A DNA stretch of 22,196 bases from Bacillota bacterium (GCA_019423125.1 JAHZBZ010000001.1:450086-472281), one strand, 5' to 3'; numbered from the stretch's first letter, positions 6,186 to 13,729 are shown. Translations and numbers: made by a program. The notes: generated by a model from the sequence alone, not told the origin.

Positions 6186-7135
6186 AACAATACGCACAGA
6201 AGCAGACAGATTCCGAACGCGGCGGCGCCCTGCGCAAACTTCAGCGCGACGAACGCGCCCGCGCGCACCTTCAGCTTTTTGAGAAATGCGAGTTGTTGTG
6301 CGAGGATGCTCGCCCCGCCGAACGTAACGGTGAACGCGGCGAGCGGCAGTGCGAGCGTCCCGCCCGCGCCTGCGAGCAGGGCACAGCCGCGCGTCGCTTC
6401 GAGCAATCCCGCAAGCGCGCCTTCCGCGCAGTTTTCCGCCCCCGCGGCGGAGAGCGGGAGTGCGATCAGCTTTTGCAGCGGCGCGAGGATGCCCGCCGCC
6501 TGCAAAAGCGCCGCGGCGGCGCCGAAAAACGCGATGAACCCGCCCACACACAGGATGGACACGACCGCGCCCTGTACGCTCTCGGCGAGCACGGCGTCCG
6601 CGCTCCTTCCTGCGGGCAGGGTGCGCTCTTCTTCGGCGCGGCGCGCAAAGGGCAGTGTGCACAAAAAGACGAGCACGACCCCGAGCAGGTGTGAGCAAAA
6701 GAGCAGAGCGCCCGCGCGGGCGCTTTGAAACATAGCGCCGCCCACCGTCCCGATCACGAACATCGGCCCGGACACCGAACAGAGCGCGGCGGCGCGCAGG
6801 GCCTGTCCTTCGCGCATGCGCCCCTGAAATTCGGACAGGGCGCGGCATCCAACGGGATAGCCCGACAGCACGCCGAGCAGCATGCAGACGGCGGCGCAGT
6901 CGGGCAGGCGCAGTTTTTTTGTGAGCGGCGCAAACAGCCGCCCCGCGCATTCCGCGGCGCCCAGTCGGGTGAGGAGCGCGGTCAGGACGAGGAAAGGGAA
7001 GAGCGTCGGCAATACGGCGTTCGCCCAGAGCGCGACCCCCTCCGCGCAGGCCTTTGCGCCGACGGCGGGGAAGCACAGCGACAGCACGAGGAGGGCCGCC
7101 GCGGCAAGGGATGCGGCGATGGTCTTTCTGTTCAT
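6179..7135 (-). CDS. ylbJ: YlbJ-like sporulation integral membrane protein (nucleoside-recognition/Gate domain family)
   Basis: The 318-residue protein is almost entirely hydrophobic, with about eight to nine membrane segments. It has the features of the YlbJ family: LPTLFPFLVLTALL near residues 43-56, GVLSGYPVGCRALSEF near 88-103, and SGPMFVIGTVGGAMF near 122-136. In Bacillus subtilis YlbJ is needed for spore cortex formation, so this gene hints that the organism can, or once could, form spores. At 318 residues it is shorter than the roughly 400 of the Bacillus protein. No Shine-Dalgarno precedes the ATG. The gene runs against its neighbours: its 3' end overlaps pheA by 7 bases, and its start is 31 bases from the divergent patatin gene. 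The family call is solid; the role here is inferred. Confidence 0.78.
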   Translation of the reverse strand: MNRKTIAASLAAAALLVLSLCFPAVGAKACAEGVALWANAVLPTLFPFLVLTALLTRLGAAECAGRLFAPLTKKLRLPDCAAVCMLLGVLSGYPVGCRALSEFQGRMREGQALRAAALCSVSGPMFVIGTVGGAMFQSARAGALLFCSHLLGVVLVFLCTLPFARRAEEERTLPAGRSADAVLAESVQGAVVSILCVGGFIAFFGAAAALLQAAGILAPLQKLIALPLSAAGAENCAEGALAGLLEATRGCALLAGAGGTLALPLAAFTVTFGGASILAQQLAFLKKLKVRAGAFVALKFAQGAAAFGICLLLCVLFQ

Positions 7136-7166
7136 ATTAAAAATTTATGAGAGGAGCAGGCAATTT

Positions 7167-7958
7167 ATGAGCAAGACTTTGGGGCTCGCGCTGGGCGCGG
7201 GCGGATCGCGCGGCGTCGCGCATGTAGGATTTTTGCGCGCGCTGGAAGAGGAGGGCATCCGCCCGGACTTCATTGCAGGCTCTTCGATGGGCGCCGTCGT
7301 CGGCGCGAGCTATGCCAAGGGTTTGACGCCCGACGAGATGCAGGAGGTGCTCAGCCGTCTGCGCGCGGGCGACATCATGGACATCGGCTTCCCCACCCTC
7401 GGGATGCTCGGACTCATGCGCTGGACGAAGGCGCGCCGCCTGATCACGAAACATCTCTCCGAGTGTGATTTTTCCGATCTCAAGATCCCGTTCTGCTGTG
7501 TCGCGGTGGACATCTGCAAGGGGAAACTGCACGTCTTCAAGGAGGGGAGCGTGGTGGACGCCATCCTCGCCTCCAGCTCCATCCCGACTGTCTTCCGTCC
7601 CGTCGAAAAGGACGGCATGATGCTCGTGGACGGCGGCGTGCTCTGCCGCGTCCCCGCGCGGCAGGTAAAGCACATGGGCGCGGACGTCGTCGTCGCGGTG
7701 GACGTGCTCGGGCCCTGTCCCGAAACGGAAAAGATCCCCAATCTCATCGCGCTCGTCACGCGCGTCTACGACATCATGGATTCTCACCGCACTTCGGACG
7801 AGCGCAGGCGCAACCGCCGCTGTTTCGATCTGTGGCTGACGCCCGACATCGGCGATCTGAGCCAGTACACGATAAAGTACAGCGAAGAGGCGATAGAAGC
7901 GGGGTATAAAGCGGGCAAGGAGAACGCGGAGAAGATCCGCCGCCTGCTCGAAGATTGA
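7167..7958 (+). CDS. Patatin-like phospholipase family protein (RssA-like)
   Basis: The 263-residue protein has the patatin catalytic features. These are a Gly-rich oxyanion loop GAGGSRG (residues 10-16), the nucleophile elbow GSSMG with predicted Ser40, and the Asp-Gly-Gly of the Ser-Asp dyad at Asp155 (LVDGG). Members hydrolyse acyl esters of membrane lipids; small bacterial ones related to E. coli RssA have no well-defined substrate. There is no signal peptide or membrane segment, so it should be cytoplasmic. The chosen ATG follows AGGAG (7152-7156) by 10 bases. An in-frame extension further upstream runs through the opposing gene and is not credible. A 10-bp direct repeat AATTTATGAG at 7142 and 7162 places a seven-codon open frame just before it, probably by chance. 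RarA follows after 16 bases. Confidence 0.9.
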   Translation: MSKTLGLALGAGGSRGVAHVGFLRALEEEGIRPDFIAGSSMGAVVGASYAKGLTPDEMQEVLSRLRAGDIMDIGFPTLGMLGLMRWTKARRLITKHLSECDFSDLKIPFCCVAVDICKGKLHVFKEGSVVDAILASSSIPTVFRPVEKDGMMLVDGGVLCRVPARQVKHMGADVVVAVDVLGPCPETEKIPNLIALVTRVYDIMDSHRTSDERRRNRRCFDLWLTPDIGDLSQYTIKYSEEAIEAGYKAGKENAEKIRRLLED

Positions 7959-7974
7959 AAAGACGGAGCGGAAG

Positions 7975-9318
7975 ATGGACCTTTTCGACTTAAACAACAA
8001 CGAATACGGCGCAAAGCCGCTCGCGGACAAGATGCGCGCGAACAACCTCGACGAGTTCATCGGCCAGCGCCACATCGTCGCCGAGGGCAGCCTTCTGCGC
8101 CGCGCGATCAAGCTGGACCGCCTGGGCAGCTGTATTTTCTGGGGCCCGCCCGGCTGCGGCAAGACGACGCTCGCGAACATCATCGCCGCGACGACGCACG
8201 GGAATTTTGTCAAGCTCAATGCGGTGCAGAGCGGCGTCGCAGACGTGAAGAAGGCGGTCGAGGACGCGCGCAACGCACTCAAACTCTACAACAAGCGCAC
8301 CTACCTTCTGCTGGACGAGTGCCACCGCTTCAACAAGACGCAGTCAGATTCGCTCTTGCCCGCCATCGAGCAGGGCACCATCGTGTTCATCGGCTCCACG
8401 ACGGAAAATCCGTATGCTTCCATGACCCCCGCGATCGTCTCGCGCTGCCGCGTGTTCGAGTTCAAACCCCTCTCCGAGGAGGAGATCGCGGGCGCGCTCC
8501 GCGCCGCGCTGACCTCTCGCAAGGGGCTGTACGCATACAAGGCGCAGGCGGACGACGACGCGATCGCGCACATCGCGCGCATGAGCGCGGGCGATCTGCG
8601 CGCCGCTTACAACGCGCTCGAGCTCGCCGTGCTCACCACGCCGCCCGCGTCGGACGGAAGCATCCGCGTCACCCTTGCGGACGCCGAGCAGTCCATCCAG
8701 CGCAAGGCGCTCTCTTACAACACGGACGCATATTACGATCTTCTGTCCGCCTTTTGCAAGAGCCTGCGCGGAAGCGACTCCGACGCCGCGCTCTATTACG
8801 CATTCCGCCTGATCGAAGGGGGCTGCGATCCGCTCGTCATCCTGCGCCGTCTCGTCGTGCACTCGGCGGAGGACGTCGGCATGGCGGACCCCAACGCGAT
8901 GACGGTGGCGACGAGCGCTCTTCTCGCCTTCGAGCGGCTGGGTGCGCCCGAGGGACTGATCCCGATGTCCAACGCGATCGTCTACGTCTGCGAGGCGGAA
9001 AAATCCAACTCCGTGATCATCGCGATGGACGCGGCGAAGCGCGCCGCGCGCGAGGTGCGCGACGACAACATCCCCGCGTATCTGCGCGACAGCTCTTTCG
9101 GCGACCGCGAAGCGAAGGCGGCGAGCGCGCGCTACAAATACCCGCACAACTACGGCGGCTGGGTACGGCAGCAGTACCTGCCCGACTCCCTCAAAGACGA
9201 AGTCTTCTACCGCCCGCAGGGCAGGGGATACGAAAAGACGGTCGCCGACGTCCGCAGGCGGAAGGGCATGCCCGACAACACCCTTTCCGACCCGCCCGAG
9301 GGCAGACCGCATCCCTGA
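7975..9318 (+). CDS. rarA: Replication-associated recombination protein A (RarA/MgsA AAA+ ATPase)
   Basis: RarA is a clamp-loader-like AAA+ ATPase (the MgsA/WRNIP1 family) that acts at stalled replication forks. The 447-residue length is typical. The N-terminus has the family pattern PLADKMRANNLDEFIGQ. Walker A is GPPGCGKTT at residues 57-65 and Walker B is LLLDECHRFNK with Asp114 and Glu115. Sensor 1 is seen as GSTTENP, and the arginine-finger region as AIVSRCRVFEF. The C-terminal half contains GCDPLVILRRLVVHSAEDVGMADP and NYGGWVRQQYLPD, which are characteristic of RarA and absent from DnaX. GGAG at 7965-7968 lies 6 bases before the ATG. It probably shares a transcript with the patatin gene and ends at the double terminator just downstream. 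Confidence 0.95.
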   Translation: MDLFDLNNNEYGAKPLADKMRANNLDEFIGQRHIVAEGSLLRRAIKLDRLGSCIFWGPPGCGKTTLANIIAATTHGNFVKLNAVQSGVADVKKAVEDARNALKLYNKRTYLLLDECHRFNKTQSDSLLPAIEQGTIVFIGSTTENPYASMTPAIVSRCRVFEFKPLSEEEIAGALRAALTSRKGLYAYKAQADDDAIAHIARMSAGDLRAAYNALELAVLTTPPASDGSIRVTLADAEQSIQRKALSYNTDAYYDLLSAFCKSLRGSDSDAALYYAFRLIEGGCDPLVILRRLVVHSAEDVGMADPNAMTVATSALLAFERLGAPEGLIPMSNAIVYVCEAEKSNSVIIAMDAAKRAAREVRDDNIPAYLRDSSFGDREAKAASARYKYPHNYGGWVRQQYLPDSLKDEVFYRPQGRGYEKTVADVRRRKGMPDNTLSDPPEGRPHP

Positions 9319-9328
9319 AAAAAAAGAC

Positions 9329-9351
9329 GCCCGCGCAAGATCTGCGCGGGC
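9329..9351 (+). terminator. Intrinsic terminator-like hairpin after rarA
   Basis: GCCCGCGC (9329-9336) pairs perfectly with GCGCGGGC (9344-9351) over a 7-base loop. It is followed by TTT and preceded by an A8 tract. The short T run makes it a modest terminator by itself; the second hairpin 11 bases later reinforces it. Confidence 0.65.
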
Positions 9352-9362
9352 TTTGCCGTACA

Positions 9363-9398
9363 AAAAGGGCGTGGCGCCCGCGGGCGCCGCGCCCTTTT
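9363..9398. terminator. Bidirectional terminator between rarA and the nitroreductase gene
   Basis: A nearly perfect 36-base palindrome. AAAAGGGCG pairs with CGCCCTTTT through an inner GCGCCCG/CGGGCGC arm, with a single T-G wobble at 9372/9389. It has A runs on one side and T runs on the other, so it can end transcription from both directions. It sits between convergent genes, one base before the stop codon of the minus-strand nitroreductase gene. Confidence 0.8.
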
Positions 9399-9399
9399 G

Positions 9400-9933
9400 T
9401 CATTCGATGTAATCCACGCCCGTCACGCGGTTGGGGATCTCCCGCGGCGAAAAGTCCGCCTCGCAATTGCCGAGAGCGACGCTTCCGATGGGGGTGAATC
9501 CTTCGGGCAGGCGCAGGAGCTTTTTGAGCGCTTCGCCCTCTTTTGTCCCGATCATCGCGTTGATCGCGCCGTGCACATACAGGCTCCCGACGTGCAGGTC
9601 GGTCGCGGCGAGCAGCATGTTCTCGATCATGCAGGCGCAGTTCGCGTATTCGACGACCGCCTGCGGCCGCTTTCCCGAAACGACGACGAGCGCCGCCGCG
9701 CCGTGTACGGGATCCGCCGCCGCGTCCCCCGAATTTTCGCGCGCGAGCGCGGTGAATTTATCCACCGCCGCATGTCCGAAGAGCACGGAGAGGTGCAGAC
9801 TGTCGTACAGCTTCATGCCGACGGGCGCGCACAGCGCCGCGTCCGCGATCTTTTGCACCGTCTCGCGGCAGAGTTCCGTCTTGTCGAAGGCGCGCACCGA
9901 ACGGCGGGCGCGCATGCAGTCAAAGGTATTCAT
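9400..9933 (-). CDS. Nitroreductase family protein (FMN-dependent oxidoreductase)
   Basis: The 177-residue protein opens with MRARRSVRAFDKTEL, the RRS.R.F signature whose arginines hold the FMN phosphate in this family. It continues with DAALCAPVGM, an early flavin-binding loop, and a central helix region EYANCACMIENMLLAATDLHVGSLYVH, typical of small nitroreductases. The tail FTPIGSVALGN is the usual strand leading to the C-terminal arm. Such enzymes reduce nitroaromatics, quinones or flavins with NAD(P)H; the physiological substrate cannot be told. AAGGAG lies 8 bases upstream of the ATG. The ATG overlaps the stop of the fumarase beta gene (ATGA), so the two are translationally coupled, but no metabolic link is obvious. 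Confidence 0.87.
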   Translation of the reverse strand: MNTFDCMRARRSVRAFDKTELCRETVQKIADAALCAPVGMKLYDSLHLSVLFGHAAVDKFTALARENSGDAAADPVHGAAALVVVSGKRPQAVVEYANCACMIENMLLAATDLHVGSLYVHGAINAMIGTKEGEALKKLLRLPEGFTPIGSVALGNCEADFSPREIPNRVTGVDYIE

Positions 9934-10463
9934 GCTTTTTTCTCCTTGTAAATGTTACCGCCCTTGCAGTCGATGGCGACGATGCAGGGGAAATCCTCGA
10001 TCTCGAATCGGTACACCGCCTCGCTGAGCAGGTCGGGGAAGGCGACGATCTCGCTCTTTTTGATCGCGTTGCCGTACAGCGCGCCCGCGCCGCCGATCGC
10101 GGCGAAGTAGACGGAGCAGTTTTTGACGATGCTCTCGCACACCTCGTCACTGCGTTCGCCCTTGCCGATCATGCCCGCGAGCCCGAGCTCGAGCAGGCGG
10201 GGCGCAAAGCTGTCCATGCGCGCGCTGGTGGTGGGGCCGCAGCTCCCGCACGCTTTTCCCGCGGGCGCGGGGCAGGGCCCCGCGTAATAGATGGTCTCTC
10301 CGACAAAGGAAAAGGGCAGGGGTTTTCCCGCGTCGAGGTATTCGCAGATGCGCTTGTGCGCGCAGTCCCGTCCCGTGAGGATGGAACCGGAGAGCAGAAC
10401 GCTCTCGCCCGCGCGCAGATTTTCGATGTCCTTTTGGGTGAGGGGAAGCCGTATCTTTTTCAT
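9930..10463 (-). CDS. Class I fumarate hydratase, beta subunit
   Basis: This is the small subunit of the oxygen-sensitive two-subunit fumarase, which interconverts fumarate and malate using a [4Fe-4S] cluster held by the alpha subunit. The 177-residue length fits. It contains LTGRDCAHKRI, IYYAGPCPAPAGKACGSCGPTTSARMD (about residues 58-84), GMIGKG and AAIGGAGALYG, the characteristic swivelling-domain motifs. L-tartrate dehydratase beta subunits look similar and cannot be fully excluded, but fumarase is the commoner role in anaerobic Bacillota. AAGGAGGT directly upstream is a strong ribosome binding site. The gene follows the alpha gene by 10 bases and overlaps the nitroreductase gene by four. 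Confidence 0.9.
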   Translation of the reverse strand: MKKIRLPLTQKDIENLRAGESVLLSGSILTGRDCAHKRICEYLDAGKPLPFSFVGETIYYAGPCPAPAGKACGSCGPTTSARMDSFAPRLLELGLAGMIGKGERSDEVCESIVKNCSVYFAAIGGAGALYGNAIKKSEIVAFPDLLSEAVYRFEIEDFPCIVAIDCKGGNIYKEKKA

Positions 10464-10473
10464 CGTGACCTCC

Positions 10474-11316
10474 TTAAAGTTCCGTCTTTTCGCAGCGCAC
10501 GCAGTGGCACTGGATGTTCACGGCGACGGGCAGCCCCGCGATGTGCGTGGGCGCGATCTCGCAATGCACGCCGAGCGCGGTCACCTTTCCGCCGAACCCC
10601 TGCGCGCCGATGCCCAGCGCGTTGATCTTTTCGAGCGCCTCCCGCTCGATCGCGGCGACGTCCTCGCGCGCGTTGTGCGAGCCGAGCTCGCGGGTCAGCG
10701 CCTTTTTCGCGAGGAAAGCGCACCCGTCGAAGGTGCCGCCGATGCCCACGCCGCACAGCACGGGCGGGCAGGGTTTGCTGCCCGCAAGGCGCACCGTCTC
10801 GACGATGGCGTCCACGATTCCCCGCACGCCCTTGGCGGGGGTGAGCATGTACAGCCGCGACATGTTCTCGCTCCCGAATCCCTTGGGCAGGAAGGTGAGT
10901 CGCAGTTTATCGCCGGGCACGATGTCCACGTGCAGGGCGGCGGGCGTGTTGTCCGCGGTGTTGACGCGGGTGACGGGGTCGCAGATGCTCTTGCGGAAAC
11001 AGCAGTCCGCATACGCGCGCGCGACGGCGTCGGAAACGGCGTCCGAGAGAAGTTTTCCCTCGATGTGCACGTCCTGTCCCAGCTCCGCGAGCACGACGGC
11101 ATAGCCCGTGTCCTGGCAGACCGCCATCTGTTCCTCTGCGGCGGTCTGCGCGTTTTGCAGGACGGTCTCCAGCGCGAAGCGCGCCGCGCTGTCCGCCTCT
11201 TCCCGCTCCGCCGCCTGCGCGATCGCGCGCGTGCAGGACGGTGTCAGGCGCAGGCACGCCTTTTTTGCGAGGCCGTAGACGGCCTCTTCGATCTCTTCTG
11301 TTGTGATGGTACGCAT
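10474..11316 (-). CDS. Class I fumarate hydratase, alpha subunit
   Basis: This catalytic subunit carries the [4Fe-4S] cluster that activates the hydroxyl of malate. The likely cluster cysteines are Cys67 in VCQDTG, Cys188 in PPVLCGVGIGG and Cys270 in VAVNIQCH. Other family motifs are RVNTADNTPAALH and LPKGFGSENMS. I start at ATG 11316, preceded by GGAGG (11321-11325), giving 280 residues, the normal alpha-subunit length. A longer reading frame upstream begins in the promoter region. With the beta gene it makes a complete heterodimeric enzyme. L-tartrate dehydratase alpha is the main alternative. An extended -10 promoter with an overlapping dyad (11368-11390) suggests repression at this site. 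Confidence 0.9.
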   Translation of the reverse strand: MRTITTEEIEEAVYGLAKKACLRLTPSCTRAIAQAAEREEADSAARFALETVLQNAQTAAEEQMAVCQDTGYAVVLAELGQDVHIEGKLLSDAVSDAVARAYADCCFRKSICDPVTRVNTADNTPAALHVDIVPGDKLRLTFLPKGFGSENMSRLYMLTPAKGVRGIVDAIVETVRLAGSKPCPPVLCGVGIGGTFDGCAFLAKKALTRELGSHNAREDVAAIEREALEKINALGIGAQGFGGKVTALGVHCEIAPTHIAGLPVAVNIQCHCVRCEKTEL

Positions 11317-11367
11317 TTTGCCTCCCGCGCCCGCTTGTCGGGGCGCCGCGTGTTGTCTCTTTTGTTT

Positions 11368-11390
11368 TACTGTTCGCTTACAGTATAGCA
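11368..11390 (-). promoter_or_regulatory. Fumarase operon promoter (extended -10) with overlapping dyad operator
   Basis: On the minus strand TGCTATACT (11390-11382) is an extended -10 element, compensating for a poor -35. A perfect inverted repeat, TACTGT (11368-11373) and ACAGTA (11380-11385) with a 6-base spacer, overlaps the -10 and the expected start site near 11375. That is a typical placement for a repressor site. The leader to the fumarase start codon would be about 60 bases. Confidence 0.5.
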
Positions 11391-11418
11391 AAAAATTTGA
11401 AAAAGGAAAAGAATTTTA

Positions 11419-11447
11419 TTTACTAAACTCATTTTTTTCGATATAAT
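11419..11447 (+). promoter_or_regulatory. Promoter of the CPBP protease gene, leaderless geometry
   Basis: A perfect TATAAT (11442-11447) has TTTACT (11419-11424) 17 bases upstream. The ATG at 11456 comes 8 bases after the -10 box and no Shine-Dalgarno is present, so translation probably starts at or within two bases of the 5' end of the mRNA. Confidence 0.6.
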
Positions 11448-11455
11448 ACAGGCAT

Positions 11456-12427
11456 ATGGATAACAGAAACAACACGCAAAACATGAAAAACGTGCCGGGC
11501 GCAGGCCGCGGCTCCCTTCTCTTCGAACATCCGCGCAAGGCGGCGAGCGGCATGCTCTATTCGGGTGTGGTGCTCGGCATTCTTCTCTTTTCGCTGTTCA
11601 TCGGCTTTACGCTCGCGTTCGTCTCCAACTCCACGGGGGCGACGACGGAGGAGATCGCGGCCTCGGAATGGTACAAATACGTCAGCTATTTAGCGGGGCA
11701 GGTCGTCAACCTGCTCGCGATTGCAGTCTTTGTTGCGGTGTTCCGCGAGCGTCCTTCCTCGTTCGGCTGGCGCAAGGCGAACCCGAAATACTTTCTCGTC
11801 GCGATCCTTCTCGCCTACGGCACGCTTTTCGCGCTCAGCTATCTGAACGTCTGGGCGAGCGAACTCTTCGCGCTGTTCGGCTATGAAGCGGAAAGTTCTG
11901 AACTTCCCTCGCTTGCGGGCGCGGGCTTTGTCGGCGCGCTGTTCGTCATTGCCGTCCTGCCCGCGGTGTTCGAGGAGACCGTCTTCCGCGGCGTCATCCT
12001 CGAAGGGGTCAAGGACATCGGCACTGTCGCGGCATGCCTTCTGGGCGGGCTCCTGTTCTCCCTCTTCCACATGAACCCGATGCAGACCGTCTATCAGTTC
12101 GTCTGCGGCTGTATCTTCACGCTTGTCGCCCTGCGCGCAAACTCGCTCCTGCCCGCGGTGCTGATGCACTTTCTCAACAATGCCGTCATCCTGTTCGAGA
12201 GCAAATTCGGCTTCCTGAGCGGCGTTCCGATGGCGGGCGCGGTCGCGATATATGTGACGAGCGCGCTGTGCCTCGTCGCGGGGCTCGTCTATCTGATCTT
12301 CTTCGACAGGAAGAACGCGCGCAAAAAAGAGGGCCCGATCCGTCCCTTCCTGCTCCCCGCGCTTCCGGGGCTTCTCGTCGCGGCGCTGGTCTGGATCCTG
12401 ACCTTTGCGTCGGGGATAGGTGGCTGA
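11456..12427 (+). CDS. CPBP family intramembrane metalloprotease
   Basis: The 323-residue membrane protein has the three CPBP (Abi/CAAX protease and bacteriocin-processing) motifs in order. These are EETVFRG near residue 172, with the glutamate pair and arginine; FSLFHMNP near 201, with the first His; and LLPAVLMHFLNNAVI near 230, with the second His and Asn. About eight membrane segments flank and include these. Family members cleave within membranes in prenyl-protein processing, sigma-factor control or bacteriocin self-immunity; which applies here is unknown and no bacteriocin gene is nearby. The N-terminus is a hydrophilic stretch of about 25 residues with no signal peptide. The gene appears to be transcribed as a leaderless mRNA and is one base from rlmH. 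Confidence 0.9.
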   Translation: MDNRNNTQNMKNVPGAGRGSLLFEHPRKAASGMLYSGVVLGILLFSLFIGFTLAFVSNSTGATTEEIAASEWYKYVSYLAGQVVNLLAIAVFVAVFRERPSSFGWRKANPKYFLVAILLAYGTLFALSYLNVWASELFALFGYEAESSELPSLAGAGFVGALFVIAVLPAVFEETVFRGVILEGVKDIGTVAACLLGGLLFSLFHMNPMQTVYQFVCGCIFTLVALRANSLLPAVLMHFLNNAVILFESKFGFLSGVPMAGAVAIYVTSALCLVAGLVYLIFFDRKNARKKEGPIRPFLLPALPGLLVAALVWILTFASGIGG

Positions 12428-12428
12428 G

Positions 12429-12866
12429 ATGCAGAAACTCAACGTCGTCTGCGTCGGCAAACTCAAAGAAAAATTTTACGCGGACGCGGTCGCGGAATAC
12501 GCGAAGCGCATGACCCGTTTCGCCGCCGTGCGCGTCTGCGAGCTCCCCGAAAAGCGCACGCTCGCCGAGGAGGCGGAGCTCATCCTGCGCGAGCTGCGCG
12601 GCTATTGCGTCGTGCTCGCGGTCGAGGGGAAAAAGCTGTCCAGCGAGGGTCTCGCCGCGAAGATCGGCGCGCTGTGCGACGCGGGCAAGGAGATCACCTT
12701 CGTCATCGGCTCGTCCTGCGGTTTGGACCCCGCCGTCAAAGCGCGCGCCGATATGCTTCTCTCCTTTTCGGACATGACCTTCCCGCACCAGCTGATGCGG
12801 GTCATCCTGTTTGAGCAGATCTACCGCGCGTTCATGATCAACGCGGGCAGCGAATACCACAAATAG
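12429..12866 (+). CDS. rlmH: 23S rRNA (pseudouridine(1915)-N3)-methyltransferase
   Basis: RlmH is a SPOUT-class enzyme that methylates pseudouridine 1915 in helix 69 of 23S rRNA in assembled ribosomes. From ATG 12429 the protein is 145 residues, with the N-terminus MQKLNVVCVGKLKEKFY. The knotted C-terminal half contains FVIGSSCGLDP and LSFSDMTFPHQLMRVILFEQIYRA, ending in the invariant YHK. The glycine-rich loop is normally IGG; here it is IGSS. An upstream GTG at 12420 is in frame but lies inside the preceding gene. The ATG fits the family start and comes one base after the CPBP stop codon, so translation is likely coupled. Confidence 0.95.
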   Translation: MQKLNVVCVGKLKEKFYADAVAEYAKRMTRFAAVRVCELPEKRTLAEEAELILRELRGYCVVLAVEGKKLSSEGLAAKIGALCDAGKEITFVIGSSCGLDPAVKARADMLLSFSDMTFPHQLMRVILFEQIYRAFMINAGSEYHK

Positions 12867-12900
12867 CGCGCGCGCAGTCACGCGCCGCGCCCCTGCGCCG

Positions 12901-12906
12901 TACAAT
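12901..12906 (+). promoter_or_regulatory. Candidate -10 box of the M14 peptidase gene
   Basis: TACAAT lies 7 bases before the ATG at 12914, matching the spacing at 423 and 11442. The -35 region is GC-rich and unconvincing, so this may be weak or may need an activator. There is no ribosome binding site between it and the ATG. Confidence 0.35.
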
Positions 12907-12913
12907 GTTCAGT

Positions 12914-13729
12914 ATGGATGCAGTGCGGCGCGTATACGATCTTTACGCAAAAACAAAACTTGAAAAACGCGCGATCGGCGCAAGCGCGCTCGGCGCACCG
13001 ATCGTCGCCTTTCACGCGGGCAGTCATTCCCGCCCGCAGCTCCTCGTGCAGTGCGCGATGCACGCCCGCGAATGGGTCACCGCGCTTCTGGGTCTGGAAT
13101 TTCTGCGGCAGGGCGTGCCGCGCGGCGGCATGTGGGTGATCCCGCTCGTCAATCCGGATGGCGCGCGCATCGCCCTGCGCGGCGAGCGCTTCGTGCGCAC
13201 GCTTCCGCCCCTGCGCGCCCGTTTTCTGCGCGGGGCGGGCGGTTTTCCGCTGTGGAAGGGCAATGCGGACGGCGTAGACCTGAACGTCAATTTCGACGCG
13301 CGCTGGGGCAAAGGCAGGCGCAACGTCTTTTCTCCCGCCGCGGAGAATTACGTGGGGCCGATGCCCTGTTCGGCGCGGGAGACGCGCGCCCTCTGCGCCT
13401 TCACCCGCGCGCTCATGCCCGACGCGACGGTGAGCTATCACACGAAGGGCGAGGAGATCTATTGGGAGTTTTGCGGCAGGGGAGACTCTGCGCTCGCCGA
13501 GACGCTCTCCGCCGAGACGGGATACCCGCTCGCGCGGGCGGAGGGCAGCTGCGGCGGGTACAAGGACTGGTGCCTGACCGCGCTGAACATCCCGTCGTTC
13601 ACCGTGGAGGCGGGTTCGGACGCGCTCGAACATCCGCTGACGGAGGCGGCATTGCCGTCGCTTTGGGCGGCGAACGCGGGGGTGCCCGCGGCACTGATAA
13701 AGGAGCTCATATGCAGGAAGACAAGATAG
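12914..13729 (+). CDS. M14 family zinc carboxypeptidase
   Basis: The 271-residue enzyme has the M14 zinc ligands His50 and Glu53 (CAMHAREWVT) and His176 (SYHTKGEEIYW). Substrate-binding Arg130 is in GVDLNVNFDARWG, and the catalytic glutamate is Glu232 in SFTVEAGSD. The motif context resembles the gamma-D-glutamyl-diaminopimelate peptidases that trim peptidoglycan peptides, more than digestive carboxypeptidases. There is no signal peptide, which suggests a cytoplasmic role such as wall-peptide recycling; this is inference. ATG 12905, three codons upstream, is in frame but lies inside the TACAAT box, so I prefer 12914. Neither has a ribosome binding site. The last 19 bases overlap tadA. Confidence 0.85.
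   Translation: MDAVRRVYDLYAKTKLEKRAIGASALGAPIVAFHAGSHSRPQLLVQCAMHAREWVTALLGLEFLRQGVPRGGMWVIPLVNPDGARIALRGERFVRTLPPLRARFLRGAGGFPLWKGNADGVDLNVNFDARWGKGRRNVFSPAAENYVGPMPCSARETRALCAFTRALMPDATVSYHTKGEEIYWEFCGRGDSALAETLSAETGYPLARAEGSCGGYKDWCLTALNIPSFTVEAGSDALEHPLTEAALPSLWAANAGVPAALIKELICRKTR

Noticed and set aside
5289..7076. A 595-codon open frame on the minus strand
   Set aside because: Shadow of aroF, pheA and ylbJ; Arg-rich and without motifs, while all three genes match known families.
7147..7170. Seven-codon open frame (MRGAGNL) whose stop overlaps the patatin ATG
   Set aside because: It arises from a 10-bp direct repeat AATTTATGAG and has no ribosome binding site of its own. The AGGAG within it serves the patatin gene.
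9363..9398. Long palindrome as a possible integration or attachment site
   Set aside because: A and T runs flank the stem and it lies between two convergent genes, which is fully explained by a bidirectional terminator.
12866..12895. Alternating GC tract after rlmH as a Z-DNA or regulatory element
   Set aside because: Short runs of this kind are frequent in this GC-rich sequence and nothing else marks this one as special.
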